A DNA stretch of 64,000 nt from Diospyros lotus (taxonomy: Eukaryota; Streptophyta; Magnoliopsida; Ericales; Ebenaceae). The stretch spans positions 23,407,310 through 23,471,309 of the forward strand of contig NC_068352.1 in assembly GCF_014633365.1 (NCBI RefSeq), read 5' to 3'. Position 1 is the first letter of the stretch; the number at the start of each line of letters is the position of its first letter. Under the pieces are notes generated by a model. The model did no database searches and was not told where the DNA came from. It saw only the letters and a list, made by a program, of their open reading frames with translations. A program made the position numbers and the translations under genes. This document shows, piece by piece, positions 1 to 9,312 of the stretch.

Positions 1-289
1 AAATTATCATTATCTTCAGATATTTGGGAACATGAAAACAGCTTATGCCAGAAGGAGCAGTAAGATCATTCTACTTGGCATATCAGAGACCATAAATGAA
101 CAATCAAATTCATAAAAACACAATGTTGGCCAATTGGAGTTTTAGGATAATCTGAATGGCTGAAAGACTACCTTGGCAATTCTACCCAATGGAGGTGAAT
201 GATGGACCTTTCCCATCCCAGACAACAGAAATGATCCCAAGCCTTAATGCCGTTAAGTGGGGCAGCTATATGAATTCTAGCTTCCCAAC

Positions 290-391
290 TATCACTATTC
301 ATGGACATATCTTCTGTAAGGCCATTATATTTCATATCATGTTTAAGGGTTTCCCAACAACTTTTCTTTTGGTCGTCTTCTACTTTTTTGC
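290..391 (-). mobile_element. LINE 3' coding remnant (short)
   Basis: The stretch containing GTAAGGCCATTATATTTCAT and TTTCTTTTGGTCGTCTTC closely resembles part of the longer LINE remnant at 57340-57670. It is the antisense of the GRGRPKK-like end of a plant LINE reverse transcriptase. It stops where a TAGGGGTG sequence begins at 392. Confidence 0.4.
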
Positions 392-590
392 TAGGGGTGT
401 AAACAAGCCAAACTCAAGCAAAGCTTGGCTGTGTTGGGGCTTAGTTCATTTACATTTCAAAGTGTTCAATGAGCCAAGCTCTATAAAACTGTTCGGGCTC
501 AGTTCATTAACATGTTATGGTGTTTGGGTGGTTTGAACTTAGCTCGTTTAAGTTAAACAATCTTGTTATCAAGCTTATTAGGTCACATAA
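392..590. mobile_element. Possible hAT-type MITE, left end only
   Basis: TAGGGGTGTAAACAAGCC at 392 has the TAGGGGTG start seen in the hAT-like element at 50787 and in many plant hAT MITEs. It abuts a LINE remnant, as expected for an insertion. I found no clear right terminus, so this may be a fragment. Confidence 0.25.
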
Positions 591-649
591 AAAAAATTCT
601 CCGATATAAGATTTGAGGTTTTAACACAAATTTGGATTTAAACCCATAT

Positions 650-812
650 CTGTGGTCAAACCCCACATATATGGGTTCAAAACCCAGACCTAGAGAAAAA
701 TCCTCCCAGGTCTGGCATGGAGGAAAACAAATTCGACCACATATATGGGTTTGAAACCCAGATCTGGAGGAAAACCCTCCCAGGTCTGGCATGAAAGGGG
801 GAAAAAAATTAC
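650..812. repeat. Two-copy tandem repeat, 74-bp period
   Basis: The motif ACATATATGGGTT occurs at 665 and 739, each followed by a related block ending CCTCCCAGGTCTGGCATG. The two copies differ at several sites. Function is unknown, and this is intron sequence of TPC1. Confidence 0.75.
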
Positions 813-919
813 CATGGTGATACTGAAATATTGACTCCATAATCCTAGGTTTGCAAAATAAGGGTCAAGAATATGAAGACAAAGTGGAGAGAAAAAGAAG
901 ACGAAGATATATATATATT

Positions 920-941
920 GGGGGGGGGGGGGGGGGGGGGG
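920..941. repeat. Poly-G run of 22
   Basis: Twenty-two consecutive G follow a short (AT)n run. This could form G-quadruplex structures on the plus strand. It is one of several long G/C homopolymers in the window. Confidence 0.95.
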
Positions 942-1740
942 TGTTGCATGCTTACTGTACTACTTGTGGTTGTCAATCAAGTGATATTATATTAGTCTAC
1001 CCTATGCATATAAAGTGGAGATTGTGGAGAGGAAAGATAAAGAAAATAATAGGGAGGAAACCATGAAACCCTAAAAGATTTTTTATATATGCATCCGTAT
1101 TAAACAAACAACAAATGAGCTTTAAATGAATTACAAACAAAGCCTACACAAACAATAAGCAAGCTTGTCCCTGAGCATAATCAAGATAAAAGGACCGGCG
1201 TTTGACAAGGAACCAATATAATACACAAAAATACACAGGTACAAAATAAAATATTTTAAAAAGAAAAGGACAAAACTGAAAATTAAATTAATAATTATCC
1301 CAGAGTTTAAACTGTCAAAGTAGGGGGTCCAACAATGTATATCAAGCTTTCCAACACTGTCCTTTTCATGTAACTTGCATGTGCATATATTGAATGAAGA
1401 TACTCTTAACACAAACAAAAGAAGTGCACAACAAACATGAATAATTGGGGACACACAGATAACACTATTTCAAGTTAGTCATCAACCAGGTCCTCTTGAA
1501 ACCAAAGCTCTTATACTAGAAATTGCCACAAACCAGACTCCCAAAAACTTAAATTGTCAGGAAATGATATAATAATATATATCAAATTTCCCAACACAAA
1601 TTCTCCAATCAACTCATAAAACAACAGAACAAAGACGTCATATTAGGGTCATCTCTCCTTGGCTATAGTTGTTAAAAGTGTTCTAGACCCCAAAATCCCT
1701 CATGTCTGTTCAAAAGTGAACCATTAACCTGATCTATTCG
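942..1740. other. Intron 7 sequence with no recognisable feature
   Basis: A+T-rich sequence; the short open frames lack any family motif. I see no TPC1 exon and no clear transposon terminus. Confidence 0.6.
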
Positions 1741-1883
1741 TGTAGGAAATCAGAATAAAACCCTCATATCTTGAAAGTACACGGGTACATCCTCTTATAG
1801 AGGAAAAGGAATACAAGAAAGGAAACTAATCTAATATACAAGAAAGGAAACCAATCTAATTACAAGAAAGGAAATACTTCACA
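1741..1883 (-). mobile_element. Small solo-LTR-like element (143 bp)
   Basis: On the minus strand it runs TGTGAAGTATTTCC to GATTTCCTACA. It has three repeats of TTTCCTTTCTTGTA and a promoter-like TATAAGAGG. It sits immediately against the primer-binding site at 1884-1895. No target duplication was found, so its boundaries are tentative. Confidence 0.35.
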
Positions 1884-2163
1884 GCTCTGATACCATAAAC
1901 AATTGTAGAAAACTGAATATATTTCCCTGATTTCTTCACTGGGACTAATTACAATATATATAGGAAAAATAAATCAATCAAATCCCTATAACTAAGGAAC
2001 AAAAAAGGAAGAAATCCCAATTACAACAATTGATCCTATTTACAGCAATTACTAATTTACAAAGAATCAATCCCAATAATTGAGATTGATTATAATCCCA
2101 TAAATTGTGGGATAATTGGGATTGATTATAATCCCATAGATTGTGGGATCTAATCTTCCAACA
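1884..2163 (-). mobile_element. 5' LTR (1904-2163) plus tRNA-Met primer-binding site of a minus-strand copia element
   Basis: On the minus strand the LTR begins TGTTGGAAGATTAG and ends TTTTCTACA. A short spacer and TGGTATCAGAGC (1884-1895) follow. At 260 bp with a TTCTACA end it resembles the LTRs at 61390-61648 and 28602-28905. It contains two 37-bp tandem copies of GATTGATTATAATCCCATA. The internal region that should follow is missing and is replaced by the 1741-1883 sequence. Confidence 0.6.
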
Positions 2164-2165
2164 TT

Positions 2166-2790
2166 TTGAATAAGGTAAGAGGGTTCAGTAACATGAAGCA
2201 CCAGGCCTACCTCTCCAACAAGGAGGAGGTAACTGATAAGGGAAAAGCATCTAGAACTGATCTTAGTCAATTAAATGTAGAGGAGGTTAACAAACTGAAA
2301 TCATTCTTAAGGACTATCCAGGATGGAGCAGCATCCTGTTCTCTTGCACAGCAAGGTAAATCCCTAAACTTTGGTTCTTTTTCAGCCTCCAAAACTGATA
2401 GGAATAACATGTAGATCCTTGATTCAGGAGCCACTGGTCACATGACCCCTAACCTTCATGTTTTTAAAACATATGAGCCTCTTGAAACCAGCAAATAGAT
2501 TACTATTGCTAATGGAACTTCTGTTCTCATCACCGAACAAGGCAAGGTCAACCTTAGCCCTTGTTTATCTATTAACCAGGTACTTCATGTACCTAATTTG
2601 GCTACCAATCTTATTTCCATTCATCAATGTACTAAATACTTACACTGCAATGCTATCTTCTCTCCACATATGTGTAAATTTCAGGCCATGAACACGGGGA
2701 AGATGATTGGTGTGGGTAAGGAACAAAATGGATTGTATGTCTCATAAGGGGAGAGTGATTTTCCTAAAAGGAGACAGCTAAGGATAGCTT
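2166..2790 (+). pseudogene. copia A Gag C-terminus and protease
   Basis: The sequence encodes a Gag tail (VEEVNKLKSFLRTIQ) and then the aspartic protease block ILDSGATGHMTP with the catalytic Asp-Ser-Gly intact. An in-frame TAG stands where the family has Trp just before the protease block, consistent with TGG to TAG. The later VLHVPNLATNLISI segment is split by a frameshift. It cannot make a functional polyprotein. Confidence 0.8.
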
Positions 2791-3740
2791 GTTCGTCCCA
2801 ATCAGCTTTGGATCCTTCCACCATTTGGTTCCATCATTTTAGATTAGGTCATCCTCCCTCTGTTTTGCTAAAAAGCATGTTTCCTGCTTGTTCAAGAACC
2901 TAGATCCTAATAATTTTCAATGTGATGTGTGTGGAATGGCTAAACACCATAGAGTGTCCTATCCGATTAGCAATAAACTTTCATCGAAACCATTTTATTT
3001 AATCCATTCTAATGTTTGGGGACCATCCATGATATCAAACTATTTTGGGGAAAAATGGTTTATTTCTTTTATAGATGATTGCACCCGCATGTGTTGAATT
3101 TTTTTGCTAAAAGATAAGGCTGCCATTTTGGACTGTTTTGTCCTATTTTTGCAAAATGATATCCACTCAATTTGGCACCCCCATCCAAAAATTTAGGACT
3201 GATAATGCAAGAGATTATTTCAACAATCACTTGTATCAATTTTTCCAGCAAGAGGGGATAGTCCATGAATCTTCCTGCATAGATACTCCACAACAAAATA
3301 GAGTAGCTGAGTGAAAGATGAGACATCTCCTCAATATGGCACAAACTCTTCTTCACCATCACCATGTCCCCAAACATTTTTGGGGGGAAGCTGTTTTGAC
3401 AGCAACATATGTGATTAATAGGGTTCCATCTAGGGTCCTTAATAACCAAACTCCTTTCCAATGTCTAGCTTCTTTCTTCCCAGATCTGAGTTTGCATTCT
3501 CCTCTACCTCTTAAAGTGTTTAGGTGTGTGTGTTTTGTTCACATTCCTAAAGCTAACCAGGACAAACTTGATCCTAGAGCTCATAAATGTGTCTTCCTTG
3601 GGTACTTTCCTATCCAAAAAACTATAAATGTTACAACTCTACCTTGTGCAAGTTCTATGTCTCCAAATATGTCACCTTTATTGAGTCTCAGCCATTTTTT
3701 GGTTCTCCTCAAGCTAGACCTCAGGGGGAGACTATAGGAG
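2791..3740 (+). pseudogene. copia A GAG-pre-integrase and integrase
   Basis: HHFRLGHPP marks the GAG-pre-integrase zinc-binding start. Integrase follows with WFISFIDDCTR, FRTDNARDYF and the glutamate region written HESSCIDTPQQNRVAE, where Gly of QQNGVAE is replaced by Arg. HFWGEAVLTATYVINR and the LGY motif follow. There are several frame breaks and a stop just after VAE. Confidence 0.8.
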
Positions 3741-3943
3741 ATGAGGATTAACACCCTAGGCATTTCTTTCCTAACCTAGAATCAGCAACATCAAGCTCCA
3801 GTAAACTTGATGGCAAACTTGATGGCACTGATACAATTCCTAACCTCATTTATGTTCCTTCTCCTTAGCATATCTCTTTCCCTAATTCTTCTCATCAAAA
3901 TGTAAACTGCAATGAACAAGCAGACCAAAAGCTACCATCCCCG

Positions 3944-5296
3944 ATGAGATTTAAAAGAAGACAGCCTAGTGAGGCTCCTCAGCCAGCATCATCATCAGCT
4001 CCTAACCCTGGTCTGGAATTGACACCTCAAGTAGATTCCATTCCAGCATTGTCTAACCCTGAACCTACTGATCTGGACCTGCCTATTGCTGTAAGGAAAA
4101 GGGTCAGAACCTGTACCAAACATCCACTAGCCAATTATTTATCATATCATCGCCTTTCCCAAAGCCATAAAAGTTTTCTCACATCTTTGGATGCTATTGT
4201 GATTCCAAAATCCATGGAGGAGGCTCTAAAAGATCTAACATGGAAGGAGGCTATATTAAAGGAGATGAGGGCCCCAAATAAGAACCAGGCGTGGGAATTA
4301 GTGCCTAGAGCCAAGGGGGTCAAACCAGTGGGTTGCAGGTGGATCTTCAATCTAAAATACAAGGTCGATGGAACCCTAGAGAGGTACAAGGCACAGCTGG
4401 TGGCCAAGGGCTACTCAGTCCTGTGGCATAGACTACCTTGAGACCTTTGCTCTCATGGAACCCTAGAGAGGTACAAAGCACGGCTGGTGGCCAAGGGCTA
4501 CTCAGTCCTGTGGCATAGACTACCTTGAGACCTTTGCCCTCATGGCAAAGATGACCACAATCCACTTCCTTATCTCTCTAGCAGCTACTTTTGGGTGGAA
4601 GCTACAGCAACTAGATGTCAAAAATGCCTTCTTACATGGAGATTTAGAGGATGAGATCTTCATGGAGTTACCTCCGAGATTTCAACAAGGAGCAGGAAAA
4701 ATCTGCAAGCTTAAGAAGGCTTTGTATTGGATCAAGCAGTCCCCACGAGCCTGGTTTGCCCGATTCTCTAAGGCTATGAAACCTATGGGGTACCATCAAA
4801 GTAAAGGGGATCATACTCTTTTTATCAAGCACTTGGGAGAGAAGGTAATAGCCTTACTCGTTTATGTTGATGATATTGTGGTGATAGGGAATAGTGAAGA
4901 AGAACAACAACTACTCAAGCAGAATTTAGCCAAGGAATTTGAAATTAAGGACCTTAGTGTGCTGAGATATTTTTTGGAAATTAACGTGACATACTCTAAG
5001 GCAGGGATTTTCTTGTTTCAACATAAGTATGTACTTGATTTTCTAGTTGAAACGGGTATGATAGGGGGAAAAGGTACTGACACACCAATGGATCCTAACA
5101 CCAAGTTGCAGGAGAATCCTACCAGAGAGGAGGTAAGGGAAGATTTCAATAGTTAGTGGAGAGGTTGATATACCTCTCTCACACTAACCCTGACATAGCA
5201 TTTGCTGTCAGCCTAGTAAGTCAATTCATGCACAGGCCCACTAAGGAACACATGCATATTATGAGGAGGATCTTGAACTACCTAAAGGCTACTCCC
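3944..5296 (+). pseudogene. copia A reverse transcriptase (broken)
   Basis: After a Pro/Ser-rich linker come RT blocks [67 protein letters not shown] (YVDD intact) and [13 protein letters not shown]. The domain is broken at about 4411 by a frameshift, and an 87-bp tandem duplication (4368-4541) follows. ALYWIKQSP carries Trp for the usual Gly. The end is fused to copia B. Confidence 0.85.
4368..4541 (+). repeat. 87-bp tandem duplication inside RT
   Basis: ATGGAACCCTAGAGAGGTAC begins at 4368 and again at 4455; copy 2 ends at 4541, where ATGG recurs. Copies differ at about three sites. Both carry the same frameshift (GGCTACTCAGTCC instead of a GYTQS-type reading), so the duplication followed that mutation. 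Confidence 0.95.
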
Positions 5297-5475
5297 CTCA
5301 GATAAGTTCCTTTGGTCAGTCTACTTTTGTTCTTCGTTCTATTCAATCCTTTCCTAGCTGTTCTTCCAACTCTCGAGTAGCACAGTCTCATGTTCCAACT
5401 CCTAATGATTCTTTACCTGTTGATTCTTCTCAAAATATAACTGTAGATTGTTCAACACCTAACTATACAAATCAG

Positions 5476-7129
5476 TTGCCTCCTTTGCCACGATCATCTA
5501 GTTCAAAAATCGTTCATGCCTCTTCAATTCATCCTATGATTACCAGATCTAAGTCTAAACATCTGGTTGTTTCTTCACCTCATGCATTAGTAAGTTCTGT
5601 TGAACCCAATTCAGTTCAAGAGGCTTTCTTAGACTCTAAATGGGTTGGTGCTATGAATGATGAGTATACAGCACTCCAAAGAAAAAAAAAACATGGGAGT
5701 TAGTTCCCTTTTCATCTGAGATAAACTTGATTGACTGCAAGTGGGTATTTCGAGTTAAATATAATCTTGATGGCTCCATTCCTAAGCACAAGACTAGGCT
5801 AGTAGCTAAGGGTTTTCTTCAAAACCCTAGAATTGACTTTGCTGAGACTTTTAGTCCTGTTATAAAGGCTCCTACTATCAGGATTTTGCTCCTTAGTTGT
5901 CTCCTTTCGTTGGGACATTCAACAAGTTGATGTAAATAATGCTTTCTTAAATGGTGATCTAAATGAAGCAGCTTTTATGACTCAACCGGAAGGATTTGTT
6001 GATCCAGATTTTCCCACACATGTTTGAAGATTGAAAAAGTCTCTTTATGGACTTAAACAGGCTCCTAGAGCTTGGTACACAAAGTTGAAGTCAGCCTTAC
6101 AAGATTGGGGTTTCAAGATGGCAATTTTTGATGCTTCACTTTTCACTTTTCATTAAGAGAAACTCTAAGTATGTGTTATTTGTCTTGGTGTATGTGGATG
6201 ATATTCTTATAACTGGTTCAGATTCTTTGGCCTTACAAGGGTGCATACATGATTTGGACACACATTTTGCTCTCAAACTCTAGGCTCAGTTAATTATTTC
6301 CTAGGTTTTGAAGCATATCGAAATTCCACTGGTATATATCTTACACAGTCGAAATACACCTTGGATTTATTAAAAAATGCTTCAATGCAAGACTGTAAAC
6401 CGTGTAGCACACCTATGACTTCGGGTATATCTTTTGACAGATGAGGGTGAGGTGTTTTCGGATCCATCATTCTACAGAACTATTGTTGGTTCTCTTCAAT
6501 ACCTAACCTACACCCGGCCTGATATAACCTTTATAGTCAACAAGTTAAGTCAGTTTCTCTCTTCTTCGAGGCAACAACATTGGTTGGCCTATAAAAGATT
6601 GTTGCGGTATCTTAAAGGGACTGTTAATCTTGGTCTCGTGTTTTCTCCATCTCCTATGAAAATGTCCTTAACTGTATACACCGATGCTGATCATGCAGGG
6701 TGTAAAGTGACTAAAAGATCAACCAGTGGACTATGTGTATTCTTTAGCTGCAATTTGTTAATTTGGGGTCCCAAAAAACAGTCAATAGTTTCCAAATCAG
6801 TGGGTGAAGCAAAATATAGGGCAGTTGCTCAAGGTGTAATTGAGATTTTGTGGTTAAAGTCACTGTTATCCGAGTTAGGCTATTCTTGCACTCAAACTCC
6901 AGTTCTTTGGTGTGACAATTTAGCAGCCAAAAGTATGGTTGAGAACCCTATTTTTCATTCTAGAACAAAGCACATTGAGATTGATGTGCATTTTGTGAGA
7001 GAAAAGGTTGAAAATGGAGATGTTGATATTCGGTATATGCCTACACTGCATCAAGTGACTGATATTTTTACAAAAGGATTATCCAGGGATAGGAATCCAT
7101 TTTATCATCATCTATGGAGCTTGATTTGA
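5476..7129 (+). pseudogene. copia B RT and RNase H
   Basis: RT blocks include LIDCKWVFRVKYNLDGSIPKHKTRLVAKGF, NAFLNGDL and YVDDILITGSD, with at least three frame breaks between 5700 and 6430. The last 231 codons (6434-7129) are open and hold RNase H with YTDADHAG, SKSVGEAKYRA and WCDNLAA, so the acidic catalytic residues remain, then HFVREKVENGDVDI and DIFTKGL. Confidence 0.85.
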
Positions 7130-7136
7130 GGGGGAA

Positions 7137-7376
7137 TGTGAAGGATATAAGCTGTCGGTAGTAGGCTATATTTGTACTCTTAGTTGCAACTGATTGTTTG
7201 TTATAATTGTTGTAGTGGTTAGTTAGGCGGTTAGGCAGCGCTTCATTAACTTCTTGTATATAAGGATCAATTCGGTCTCAAGATTATTGTTGTTCATTCT
7301 GTTTTGAATAAAATCTCTCGAGGTATTTTTCATCTCTTGCTTTTCTTGTTATTTCGACTGTGAAACTCTTGTTTCA
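7137..7376 (+). repeat. 3' LTR of copia B
   Basis: It begins TGTGAAGGATATAAGC right after the purine tract, has TATATAAGG near 7257, and ends CTTGTTTCA. Its last bases abut RT sequence of another copia family at 7377, so B integrated in, or was joined to, fragment C. Confidence 0.75.
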
Positions 7377-8341
7377 TGGTTTATGTAGATGACATTGTTA
7401 TTATAGGAAGTGATCAGGTTGGAATAAAGAAATTGAAGGAACATCTACATCAACATTTTCAGACCAAAGACCTAGGCCGACTTCGGTATTTCTTGGGTAT
7501 TGACGTTGCTCAATCAGGAGATGGTATCTCTCAGAGGAAGTATGCACTTAACATCTTAGAAAAAACTAGTATGGTGAATTGCAAACCAGTTGACACCCCC
7601 AACAGATCCGAATGTCTGATTCTTGCCGGGACAGGGGGAGCTTTATTCAGATCCTGGAAGGTATAGGAGACTAGTAGGCAAGTTAAACTATATCACAGTC
7701 ACTCGTCCTGACATTGTTTTTGTTGTAAGTGTAGTTAGCCAGTTCCTCTGTTCACCATGTGATTCTCACTGGGATGCTGTTATCCGGATTCTGAGATATA
7801 TCAAAAGAGCGTCAGGTAAAGGGCTACTCTATGAGGATAAGGGTCACATAGATATTTGTTGTTATGCAGATGCAGATTAGGCAGGATCTCCTTCTGATCG
7901 TCGGTCAACTTCTGGGTATTGTGTTCTTGTGGAAGAAAATCTGGTTTCTTGAAAAAGTAAGAAAATAAGAAACATAATGTAATAGCTAGATCTAGTGCAA
8001 AGGCAAAGCATCGGGCTATGGCTAATGCAACTTGTGAGCTTATCTGGCTTAAACAACTCTTGCAGGAACTCAAGTTTTGTGAAGTGTCTGTTATGAAGCT
8101 TATTTGTGATAATCAGGCTGCCTTACACATTGCTTCCAATCCAGTGTTCCATGAGCGGACTAAGCATATTGAAATCGATTGTCACTTTGTTAGAGAAAAA
8201 CTGGTTGAATGTGTTATTGTCAAAAAGTTTGTTAACTCTAATAATCAACTTGCAAATGTCTTCACCAAGTCTCTAAAGGGTGCTCGAGTGGAATATATTT
8301 GTAACAAGTTTGGTGCATATGATATCTATGCTCCAGCTTGA
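7377..8341 (+). pseudogene. copia C RT end and RNase H
   Basis: The RT thumb/connection (RYFLGIDVAQSGDG, LNYITVTRPDIVF) is followed by RNase H ([44 protein letters not shown]). A TAG replaces the Trp after CYADAD, and a frame change occurs near 7620. The coding end is a TGA followed by a purine-rich tract. Confidence 0.85.
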
Positions 8342-8348
8342 GGGAGAG

Positions 8349-8487
8349 TGTTAGAATTATTAGTATATATTATAATTATTATATGTGTGTTTTATTTTGT
8401 AATTAGATTAAACCCATAGGTTTAAGGCCTATTATGCTTATTATAAATAACAAACTAGGTTTTTTCTCTCCTAATTATTTCCTCACA
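8349..8487 (+). repeat. 3' LTR of copia C (139 bp)
   Basis: TGTTAGAATTATTAGTATAT to TTATTTCCTCACA. It is nearly the same as the LTRs at 10279-10435 and 14976-15132, but lacks an internal palindromic stretch of about 18 bases (AAGAGA..TCTCTT) present in those. Confidence 0.9.
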
Positions 8488-9139
8488 GTTATTTATGATG
8501 TCCCCAATGCAATCTGGATTAGCTTTTTATACAGCTAATCAATCATTCAGTTGCAATGTGCAAGTAGGAGCTCAAAAATACCAATTGGAACAAACTGCTA
8601 ACCAACTCCTGGGAAAATGATCTGCTATAATGCTTCCTCACAAAAGTACATACACCCCACGAACTTGACAATAGTGTGTGAGCGCACATGCGCAAGCACT
8701 TCATTAAGTCCTACTCTTATCTTTTGTGCCTTGTGCTTAGATTCTAACACAGCCTAACATGCCCCTTGAACCTTTACCAATTATTTCTTCATCTTACAAT
8801 GTGGAGGTGTTTCTCTGCAGATCTCAAGCATCTTCAGGAATAGCCTCAACAGAAAAATGGCTCAGAGAAAGAACATGTAAAGCTTAGTCTCGGAATCTTT
8901 TGTTTCTCTAGAGCTCTCCTCCTATGAAACACATGGAAACTTTAACAAAGAAATAAAACACTTGAGGTACAAACAAAGTAAAATGAAAACAACAGCTCAA
9001 GCAATGTCCATGTATAATTCCAGAAATCAAATGCATATCTCATCTCTAATAATAAATCTCTAGCTACAAAAGCAACTGGAAACAAATAAGTATAAATCTA
9101 AATAATAAATCAGAGTCCTTAAAAGTAACTAAAAATCAA
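8488..9139. other. TPC1 intron 7, exon-proximal part
   Basis: Host intron sequence immediately downstream of exon 7 on the gene strand. I searched it for the next TPC1 exon and found none. No transposon feature seen. Confidence 0.65.
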
Positions 9140-9145
9140 ACTTAC

Positions 9146-9312
9146 TTATATGCGGGTATCCAGACGTCAGGATTGTTCGATGTCGTGAACAAAACAAACA
9201 TTTGATACAATGTGGTGCCGAAAGAAGTAAAAACTGTCTTGCCCTGTTCAGTATCCTCAAACATGACATATGCTACCCAACTGGCGAATAGAAGAAATAA
9301 AAGCCCAAGAGC
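9146..9312 (-). CDS. TPC1: TPC1 exon 7 (S5 and pore I selectivity filter)
   Basis: The exon encodes residues 231-285 plus two bases. It holds S5 ([17 protein letters not shown]), then [13 protein letters not shown], the pore helix, and the filter [13 protein letters not shown]. The acceptor is TTTAGTGCAG and the donor GTAAGT (9140-9145). The next exon, expected to begin by completing a lysine codon, was not found between 1 and 9145, so intron 7 exceeds 9 kb. Confidence 0.96.

Larger units (their letters stand above)
2164..5296 (+). mobile_element. Ty1/copia fragment A (no LTRs; Gag end to RNase H start)
   Basis: Protein blocks run in copia order: Gag tail, protease, GAG-pre-integrase, integrase, reverse transcriptase. 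The 5' LTR and most of Gag are missing. The 3' end stops inside the RT/RNase H region (NYLKATP) at about 5296, where a different copia sequence begins. The same family occurs at 28602-32467 and 61390-64000. Frameshifts and stops are frequent. Confidence 0.9.
5297..7376 (+). mobile_element. Ty1/copia fragment B with 3' LTR
   Basis: A second copia family begins inside the integrase-RT linker and runs through RT and RNase H to a purine tract (TTGAGGGGGAA, 7126-7136) and a 3' LTR. Its linker and RT (MITRSKSKH, SVQEAFLDSKW) differ clearly from fragment A. No 5' half is present, so a deletion or recombination joined it to A. Confidence 0.85.
7377..8487 (+). mobile_element. Ty1/copia fragment C (RT end, RNase H, 3' LTR)
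   Basis: Starting at [15 protein letters not shown], it matches the minus-strand element at 10279-15132 in both protein and LTR. It is a 3' portion only. It lies in inverted orientation to that element, with TPC1 exons 6 and 7 between them. Confidence 0.9.

Noticed and set aside
1884..1895. GCTCTGATACCA sites (also at 14964, 21361 and, in plus form, 28906, 58546, 60236) considered as tRNA gene pieces
   Set aside because: They are isolated 12-base matches to the tRNA-Met 3' end located beside LTRs, so they are primer-binding sites; no cloverleaf surrounds them.
1..9145. Search for the next TPC1 exon (expected to start after the PAYK codons)
   Set aside because: No minus-strand segment with the expected SRW..FVLYVLIGVYFVTN type sequence and GT-AG borders was found, so it must lie left of the window.
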